DNA of 64,000 nucleotides from contig OY978526.1 of the NCBI GenBank assembly GCA_963854835.1, positions 10,433,277 through 10,497,276 of the forward strand, given 5' to 3'. The stretch comes from Megamerina dolium. Taxonomy: Eukaryota; Arthropoda; Insecta; Diptera; Megamerinidae. A program made the position numbers and the translations under genes. Shown here piece after piece: positions 55,806-64,000 of the stretch (the first letter of the stretch is position 1; each line of letters begins with the position of its first letter). The notes beneath the pieces were generated by a model. It ran no database searches, was not told the origin of the DNA, and saw nothing but the letters and a program-made list of their open reading frames with translations.

Positions 55806-56737
55806 CACTACTACTACTACTACTACTACCGCTACATCCCCGATTACTAATAGTAATAGTACTAATAATACTCATACCACCACTACTACTACTACTACTA
55901 CCATTGCATTTACTCCTACTACTTTTTACTATTACTACAGCTTCTTTTTCTGCTACTGGCTGTTAGTGAAATTTATGCCTTAACTGATTGCAGTTGTATT
56001 CCAAATATGTAAGTTGATCGATAGTGAAAAGGGAGAATCATATTTTTGGTATACGTACAAAGTGTGATGTTAACTTGACTATTGTCATTTTAGGTTTATG
56101 TGGCAAAAAGCAATAACCTCCTAAATCTACTTCTCTATTATATACATTGAATTTTTGAATATATTGAAACTCGTAATACTTTTGGAATAAAATCAACAAC
56201 TAACTGTTCAAAGTTTAGTATTCAATAATTCTTTGTGATTAAAATTTGTGTAAGAGAATTCAAAATTTTATAGATATGCAATATTTTGTATACAGTAAAT
56301 AAGCGAATAATGCGTCAATCTTCTGTGAAAAAAATCACAACTTTGCTTCTTAGTTCTGCGAGACTTTCTTACTCACAATGGCAAAAATACAATATATTGT
56401 TTTAAATAATGCCCTTCTTTCCGAAACTATCACTACAGCAAAAATTTGGAATTGAAATACTTAAAAAAAAACATCTCTGATGAAGTTCAAAAGAAATTAT
56501 GAATTCAGCCATTCGTAATCTACTAATATAACTAATTTATTTTAAATAGTTCAATTTCAATTTATTAAAATGCAGAATATTAAAAATCTTCAAAAAATTG
56601 CTTCAGCGACGAAGATGTTTTGTTCGCAATACTGTGATGAAACTTTAAGGAATTGTAAATCTGGTCTCCCTAGTTATAATGGCAAGATCCAGACTACTTA
56701 GAAATATTTACTTGAGTATAAGAAATTTCTCTTCCGT
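53476..56737. other. AT-rich non-coding stretch with large TAC microsatellite
   Basis: A (CA)n tract lies near 55431-55453. A long imperfect TAC/ACT trinucleotide array spans about 55752-55902. No exon, RNA gene or transposase similarity recognised. Confidence 0.6.
55752..55902. repeat. TAC trinucleotide microsatellite array
   Basis: About 150 bp dominated by TAC units with ACCACT interruptions. There are two dense blocks (55752-55829 and 55877-55902) separated by TAGTAATAG-like imperfect repeats. Probably length-polymorphic. Confidence 0.9.
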
Positions 56738-57020
56738 TACTGTTGTGCGTGTTAATTTTTGGACCTACTTACTTTAGCCGGCTCCGAACGGCTGATCTCT
56801 TGCAACACCACTTTTCTGAGCTTTGTCACAAAGTTCTTTTAGAAGCTTTTCCATGACAAATTATTATTGCCGGCAGAATTGCCAATTGCTTGCCGAGAGG
56901 TGGGTAGCGTTCGAAAGAAAAATACTTTCGATATTAAAGTTGTGCTTCAGCCGATGATTGAACCCACGATCTACAGATCAAAAGGCCAACGCATTAACCA
57001 CTGAGCTATGCCAGCCAGAA
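56738..57020 (-). mobile_element. tRNA-derived SINE, best head-to-body copy (copy E)
   Basis: On the minus strand the head starts GGCATAGCTCAGTGGTTAAT, a good pol III A box, and about 50 nt later has GTGGGTTCAATCATCGG, a good B box. The body follows: ATATCGAAAGTA, TCTTTCGAACGCTACCCACC, GCAAGCAATTGGCAATTCTG, GCCGGC, AGAACTTTGTGACAAAGCTC and GTTCGGAGCCGGCTAAAG. The 3' end is cut at GGAAGAGAAATTTC. The head supports transcription by RNA polymerase III. The element encodes nothing and would depend on a LINE. Confidence 0.82.
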
Positions 57021-60000
57021 TTTAGATTAAACATAAGAAAATTATTCGAATATAATATTGAAAATATTTATCGTATTTTTAACAAATTAAAAAGATGAAA
57101 ATAAAAGATGAATAAACCATAAAAAAAACTAAACTTGATATTTATTATTTATTGTGATATTCTGCTTAATCACATAACAAATCAATCGAATTAATTATCA
57201 GTTTGATTGATGAAAAATTGAAATTATTTATTTAACCATAACTTGCATTAATTGCAAGTATAACATTCATATATTCTAGGTCTTATGGATAATTTTCTAA
57301 TAAAATATCCTGTAAGAAAATAATTTCGTCAACAATATATCCTAAATCATTAAAAAAAAAACAAATTCTAAAAGAACTCTACGAAAGAATTCCGAAAAAA
57401 TGCCGTCGCAGAGATAAAGTCCCAAATTCAAATTCAAATTCAAGATGCACTACAAAATGGAGAGAGAAGTTCGGGTATATGTGTATATTGATTGCAGTAG
57501 AAAAAGCGAATTAGGTGAACTTAAACGATAATTTATTATGCCACAGGCGTGTTTAAGCGTATAATAGTTAGATACAACTGGTTTTTTTTTTTTTTTGTGT
57601 CGACTTTTACAAATGCAACCTTGTTTTACCGTACTTTTATAAAAATATGATTATACTGTACGTACACCTTAATCAATCTATGTATGAATATATTTTTATG
57701 TCCTCATATCATTATAAAAATTCAGTAATAATTGTTATATATTCCATTGGCGTCCTCGTTGCTTATCGTTAAATGCTACGTAATTTGTTGTTTTTATTGT
57801 TCATTTATAAAAGGATCAATTATGATTAATTGCAATTACTTGCAATAATCATTTACGACACACTTATAGTTAGTTACGGCACATTTATAGTTCACAAGTA
57901 ACATAATTCTCACTCTCAATATATTTCGCACTTTATGTACCACAATATTTGTATTGACTTAAAACAATAAACAACAAACTTTACATCATATAGGTCAAAA
58001 AAATATGGCAGCACTTAACATTCTAGTCGCGCCGTACAATATGCGACGTAACACATTATGTCTACAACACAATAAACGATATAAACTTTCAAAAGTCATG
58101 AAATTTTCAATAATAACCAACGAAAAACAACAACAACAACGGGGGGAGGGTGCTATAAGAAGAGCATGAACTAAAGTGTATGTCAAAATGTCAAAACAAA
58201 GCCAAACATGAAGAAGAAGAAGAAGACGAAGAAGTAAAACAGATACAACAAACAGAATAACGAATAATAAAATGGCCAAACAAACGAATAAAGGAACGAA
58301 CCCAACGAATACAACGAAGGATGCTAAAAAACGAAATATTGAAACGTCATGGAAAAATCGAAAACAAAATGTCGAATAAAATAAAAGGTTGAAGGAAAAA
58401 AAAAAATAAAAATAAAATAAAATCACACAAACAACAATAACAACATACTTGAACACAGCATTACATACATATGTATGTAATTATTTGTTTGTATAGAGGC
58501 ACATTCTTGTGCAAGTGTATTATAATGTATCAATGTATGCGTATGTATATGCGTGTGATAAATCTATAAACTTTCCAGTTATACACACCTATTTAAAACA
58601 ATTTAAATTGATGCTAATGCAATGAAAAATCTATACCAATATAGATCATGTAGATCTATGAATACAATGTTATTTGTGTAATGAATTTATAATTTTATTA
58701 AATTTTATTATTGTTATTGTTGTTGTTGTTGTTCTTCATATTCTTGTTACCGTTGTCGTTGGCATTTGTACAGAAAAACCAACTCAATTAAGTACAAATG
58801 TCTTTCGAATTTATGGATATACATACACATGCATGTGTATGTGTGTATGTATTACAAATAATTTTCTATGTGATATTTTGTCTTAAATTTTTAACTTTTT
58901 CATTTTGTAAAATTTTTGTTTTTTTTTTTTCGTTGTCGTGTTTTTCTTTTGGATTTTCACTTTTGCACCAACAAATTATATATATATATATTGTATATGA
59001 AGGTACACACATATATAAATATGTATAGCCATTCAAGGTGATGTCGTTGTCGTATGAGTTATTTTTACAAAGTACATATATAATACACTCACACACACAC
59101 ACACACACACAAACTTACAGAAACACATGCGTATATGTATATAATGTAATACATATATATGTAATTAAGATAGATACTAAAATTTTCAATATCTCTCTTC
59201 AAGCTAACGATGATGAAAAACTTAACACCGATCTATGATATATCCATAGATATTTTGAATGATTTTTGCCATTTATATTATTGATTTATTTTATTATAAT
59301 AATTTAATTTGCATTTTAAATTGTTACGAATTATTAATATTTTACTTCCTGTTATAGATTTGTATATGTGCATACTTTTGCAATCGAACTTGTCACAACA
59401 TACACACACACGCACACACATGCACTTATGGAAATTGTCAATTTTCACTCACACTCATACACTCAGCATGCACATATATTTAAATAGTTATACACAAAAC
59501 TCAAGTAGATATCGTTTTTATATACATATATATATAGAATTTTTTTTTATATGCTCATTTCTATAGCATAAATATGCGTTCATTAACTTTTATATGTACA
59601 TAAATTTTCTGCGAAAATTTTTATTTACTCACTTTTAATGGAAATAAACAAATTTAAAATTTTCACGTCACTATTTTTCGTTTTTTTTTTCTTTATCTTT
59701 TCTTTTCAATATTATTATTGCTAGAAAAACATTATTCTTTCGGTGCTTTTCGTCTTTTCGTACATAGCAAGGGAAGGGAATAATATGATTAGGATATTGG
59801 CTGAAGTTTGTTTGCTGTTGTTACGTTATTGATGTTAATATTATTTGCTATTATGTTTCGTTTTTCATCATCATTTTCTTCGTTCTACTTCTTATTTTTC
59901 TTCTTTTTCTTATTTTCCTTCTACTCTCGCACTTTCTCTAAATGATTTGTTTCAATTATAATACTATATGTAGGTACATAGGTAAATATGAAAATTACAC

Positions 60001-62991
60001 ACAGGTGCACACAATCAATAAATTTGATTTTTTTATTTCAATTCAATCTATATATTTTACATACATATATTATACATATACACAATATGTATATACATGT
60101 ATTATTATTCTTGCTTTAATTTTATATATATACGATATATGTATGTATATTTTTATTTTAAATTTTTTGTTTTTTTGTTTTTATGAATTGTAGGAAAAAC
60201 TGAAAACGCGTTGCGCAAACAAAAAAATGTTGGTGCTATATTGCGTTTGCTTGCGAACCAACTATTTTACAGAGCACTACTATTTTTTGGCTATAATTCG
60301 ACAGCAAAACAACGAGTCAACGATGAAAATAACGAGCAAAAATATTAGAGAAGACAAACACATGACGATGATGATATTGTTGTATATAAAACAATAAACC
60401 ACATACACGAATAGCATCTTCAACATCATTGACGAATAATATTTCACTCTCTATCTCTCTTTTTCTCAATCAATCTCTCGCTAAATCGTTCCATCTCTCT
60501 GACTGACTCTACAAAAAAAAATTTTGTTTTTATTTATACATACAATGCATTTATTGTTTATACGTAAACAGAGGAAATTCATGTACATTTCTCTCATCTA
60601 TTCGTATTTGATGCAAGGATGCTGCGCAGTGTGTCTGTTCGTGTGACCAGAGAATTATACAATTTATTTGTTTACATACATATCTATAATTATGGTTTTT
60701 TATAGTTTTTATTTAAATAAATTAATATACAACAAATTGTTTTATGCTTTACGAATAATGCCGAATCCATTATGAAAATATAATTTTCGATAGTAATAAT
60801 TTTCGGTTAAAAAAACACTGGCTTATCAATTAACAAAAAATATTTCCATATATTGAATATTATATTTATTTTATAGAAATATTTTTGAGATAATTTGTAA
60901 ACAAATGTGTGGTGTTGCTTAGTTTTTACCATATTGAATCATACTAGCATTTTTTTCAATCAATTACTGCTTCAATTATTGACATCTTGCTTCAACATTC
61001 ATTGTTCTCACCTGATTTGGCTTCCTGTGACTATATGCAACCGATATGCAAGCATAGAAGACGTTAAACAGTCGACGACCGCCATCCTCAACAACATACT
61101 AGTCAACAACATAAAACACAAAACAATTTTTCAGCTGATGGTGACTATTTCGAAAATTATTTCGACTATTTTGAAAAATAATTTTTTTTAATTAATTCAT
61201 ATTTTTATTTTTTATTTTTTTTAATCCGGATTTTTTTGGGACAGAGGTGTATGTACTGTATCACTTCTTTACAGAATGAATAAAGGCATTGTTGTACTCC
61301 ATTACCATTAGATACGAAACGATAAGAGCCGATACAAATACTTATGTTCGAAAATACGAAATATATGCTCGGATTGGTCATTGCAATATCGTTATGTATT
61401 GTGTGAAAGTATACAACAATATTGCAAATTGCAAACATACGTACATATGTCGAATATTCGATGCATCTGTTAATTTTCAAATAAAGTCAAATTCTCGAAA
61501 ACCGCATAGCATCAAACAGTTTATTTTTTTTTACCAAATAGAACAAAGACTAGTGGTTGATTGATATAAAAAAAAATCGATGGATAAATATTATGGACTA
61601 AATTCATTTTTTTTTTTTTTCTCTCTATTGTGTATTAGAATAATTCAATATCAAGTGTAAATTCATTTCATTGTAATTTTTTAATTTTTATATTATTTTT
61701 ATGATGATGAACGTGTGCAAAATGGATGCGGGTTAAATTGTACTATTTTTTCTGGAGTCTTGAAATTTAGAATATATGTGTCTGTTAAAATTAATATGTA
61801 AGTTTAAAAAGCTAGCATTTATCCAAATAAATTAGCCAGTAATTGCATGCAGTCATATATTTTCACATTTATTTACCATTATATGCAGCTGGATGTATTT
61901 ATGTTTCAATAAATTTTGTTTTCAATGCATAACCAATGAGAAAGATCGTAAGATGCTTATGAAGGCATTTCTGTCCTTCTGATTTTGCAAGGGAAGTCAT
62001 AAACACGCCCAAAATAAAGTATTTATAACGAAAAAAATAAGCAGCTTCCATCATACCTTCAAAAAATAAATTTAGCTGAATACGCCTTTAAAGAGAAAAT
62101 CAGAAACGACAATTGTAACGAACGATAAGTCCCTTACAAATATACTTTATTTTGTAAGGAACTAGAAAGGAAGAAATTTTGTTTTTGTAAGTTTCTGAGC
62201 TTAATACCGAAAGCCTTTTGCTTAGTAAATATTTTCCAGGTTACCTATTTGGATGATAGACATACCATTTACACAAACTACAAAAAATTTTTGGCACATA
62301 AAATACATGCATTATGAAACTAATTAATTTTTGAAGAAACTTGATTAATTTATCATTATATTTTCCAACACGTCTAGAGAATTGAAATTATCTCCAAACT
62401 CTCCACATTAGTTTGGTTCACACTGAACATATTACAAACGTCATTATTCACATTTGTTTCATATATTTATTTCACTCTAGCTTTAGCGCATATTAAAAAC
62501 AAACCCCAGAAAGTGGAAATTGGTAGAAAGCTAGCAACGTTTAATACAAATTTCTCAATTTTTTTTAACAAAATTCATATTTGACTCGATACATGAGAAA
62601 TAAAATCTGATATCTGATTCGGCATTGAGTCTAAATATCGCCATAGCTGCAATTAACAAGAGCACTTGTTTCCTATGTTTAGGAACTAAGCACTTTAGAA
62701 TTAAGAAACTATCCAAATTAAATCATTTTCACTTCTTTTTGAAAATTTTTTAAATATCCCAAATATAAAATTATATTTTTTTTTAATAAAATAACTTTAA
62801 TGTTCATTTAAATTCCCATTTAGTTTCTATACTCTAATAAATCGTTAAATGTAATTACTAAGTAGTTAAAATTAGTAATTAATTCCATCATAATGTGCAC
62901 ATTTATCATATTTTACTCTCAAAACGTATAAAGTATAACAAATAAAATCAAAAAAAAAAAAAAAAAAAAAAATCGCAACAAAAAAGTAGAT
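57021..62991. other. AT-rich non-coding stretch
   Basis: Possible SINE 3' remnant at about 57360-57470 (AGAACTC ... GGAGAGAGAAGTTCGGG). CA/TA microsatellites lie near 59085-59112, 59400-59425 and 60050-60150, AGA repeats near 58211-58236, and TC-rich tracts near 60446-60500. A CAA-rich plus GGGGGGAGGG patch is at 58128-58150. No coding exon recognised. Confidence 0.5.
62951..62985 (-). terminator. Pol III T-run downstream of tRNA-Ile
   Basis: On the minus strand a run of six T lies about 10 nt after the tRNA 3' end (plus A-run near 62980-62985). A second, much longer T tract follows (plus A-run 62951-62972). Four or more T residues suffice for RNA polymerase III release in eukaryotes. Confidence 0.75.
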
Positions 62992-63102
62992 TGCTCCAGG
63001 TGAGGCTCGAACTCACAACCCCGGCATTGCTCATTATAACTGATTATATGTACGGCGTACTGATTATAAGTACCGTGCGCTAACCAATTGCGCCACTGGA
63101 GC
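62992..63102 (-). tRNA. tRNA-Ile-UAU: tRNA-Ile (anticodon UAU) with 37-nt intron
   Basis: The minus strand folds into a complete cloverleaf. The acceptor is GCTCCAG/CTGGAGC with discriminator A at 62992. The D arm has GCGC stems, and the T arm is GTGAG-TTCGAGC-CTCAC. The anticodon stem CGGTA/TGCCG closes with one T-G wobble. The loop reads CTTATA then A, with anticodon TAT at 63068-63066. An intron at 63064-63028 sits in the canonical place after position 37. Eukaryotic tRNA-Ile-UAU genes commonly carry such an intron. Box A and B promoters are internal. Downstream, TTTTTT near 62980-62985 can terminate RNA polymerase III. It decodes the rare AUA codon. Confidence 0.95.
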
Positions 63103-64000
63103 TGCGACCAAAACGCTGCCAAAATACTCATTTCAGATTAAGCGAAAAATGTCAATGTCAATCGTTACCCATTATCATTGTTATAGTCGTCTCGTTATTA
63201 CTATCGTTGGTATCGTCATCATTATAATCACGTTTTATATACATATTTACTGTTATGACGCATGGAAATGCCATCATCCTTTGTACTTCTTGTTATAATT
63301 CTATCATATGTACATATGTATGTACATATTGAAGAACATATAGCGTAAAAAATGTAGGACAATATTTTGTGCAAAAATTCATCAAATTCATATAAGGATA
63401 TGCTAAGGTCATACTTTGATTGAATATAACATTACTAAGAGCCTTTTTCTTATTTGCTGCCTGTTAAATCTTATAACAGAAAATGCAGAGCTAACATACA
63501 TATATCAGTCCAGTAACGGTAGTAGGAGTTGTCGAACCGATATAACTTAAGTGTTCATTTGTTACAATCAACTTCAACAGCCAACAAATGTGCCCGTTAA
63601 CTTTGCAGTTGAGAAAACAGCCCTAAGGGTTCAAAATATTAAAATCCGATTTATATAAAATGCAACCGACGAGTCACTTTGATTTACATTTATATTATAT
63701 TTTGAAAATATATTTTTTTATAATTGTTTATTTAATATAATCATCAAATAGCAACAAAATAATTTATGTCACATCAGAAGATCAACTATATTTTATATAC
63801 CAAGCTACTGAATATTTTGTAATAAAATGAAGAGAAATCAATTTCGAACAATAAGGGAACCTCTACTTACAGTATACTTAATACATACCTACATACATAC
63901 ATGTATGATATTCTCGTTCATCGTAGCAGACATAATTACAACAACAACTATTCAAAATCACGTGATAATGGCATTAATCGAATTATTATGAAAAGCACAA
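63103..64000. other. AT-rich non-coding sequence
   Basis: Upstream flank of the tRNA gene and beyond, with TACATA/CATATG short repeats. No further gene or repeat recognised to the window end. Confidence 0.6.

Noticed and set aside
57995..58456. 153-residue hydrophobic minus-strand frame
   Set aside because: Translation of A-rich and CAA-rich sequence, with no domain, no splice context and biased composition.

Overview
The window is AT-rich, intron-heavy nuclear DNA from a brachyceran fly, most likely a tephritid fruit fly. The evidence is canonical GT/AG introns, long N/Q/S/T homopolymer tracts in coding exons, dense di- and trinucleotide microsatellites, and two Tc1/mariner copies with a DD41D catalytic spacing. 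DD41D is the spacing of rosa elements, which are known from Ceratitis rosa and other tephritids. The genus cannot be fixed from sequence alone.

Only one protein-coding gene is clearly supported. It lies on the minus strand from about 29.1 kb down to 2.2 kb and continues past the left edge. Ten exons were assembled by hand from splice sites, and every phase agrees. They give 1,965 complete codons of a corepressor-type nuclear protein: an N/S/T-rich N-terminus, three adjacent C2H2 fingers, a fourth finger, a long Q/S/acidic region, an ELM2 domain, a SANT domain, a fifth finger, and the first half of a sixth. This order matches the TRERF1/MIDEAS/ZNF541 family of ELM2-SANT scaffolds for class I histone deacetylases. 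The predicted start codon is in a separate exon encoding only six residues, 15.2 kb upstream of the next exon. A well-formed, phase-neutral 99-nt candidate cassette exon lies at 1539-1637.

A tRNA-Ile(UAU) gene with a 37-nt intron lies at the right end (62992-63102, minus).

Everything else recognised is mobile-element debris in introns and in the region upstream of the gene. There are two rosa-like DD41D elements (75-1020; 18664-20030). There are mariner copies or fragments at 2967-4197, 10451-11300, 14385-14640, 24831-25898, 27600-28687, 37976-39075, 42330-42910 and 44980-45300, plus a 552-bp mariner-derived foldback element (15733-16284). Non-LTR retrotransposon tails occur at 17876-18465, 22050-22470, 30240-30755, 31460-32290, 34259-34510, 44680-44940 and 51950-52850. 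A tRNA-headed SINE family has copies at 35005-35350, 51815-51880, 52915-53100, 53298-53475 and 56738-57020. A degenerate, apparently unclassified repeat family includes one 264-bp tandem duplication. Every transposase read has a stop, frameshift, deletion or catalytic substitution, so no autonomous element was found.

From about 32.3 to 63 kb no convincing coding exon was found. This stretch is probably a long 5' intron or intergenic DNA. No CRISPR array, operon, virus or previously undescribed multi-gene system was seen. The most novel items are the start-exon and cassette-exon predictions, the SINE family, and the unclassified repeats.
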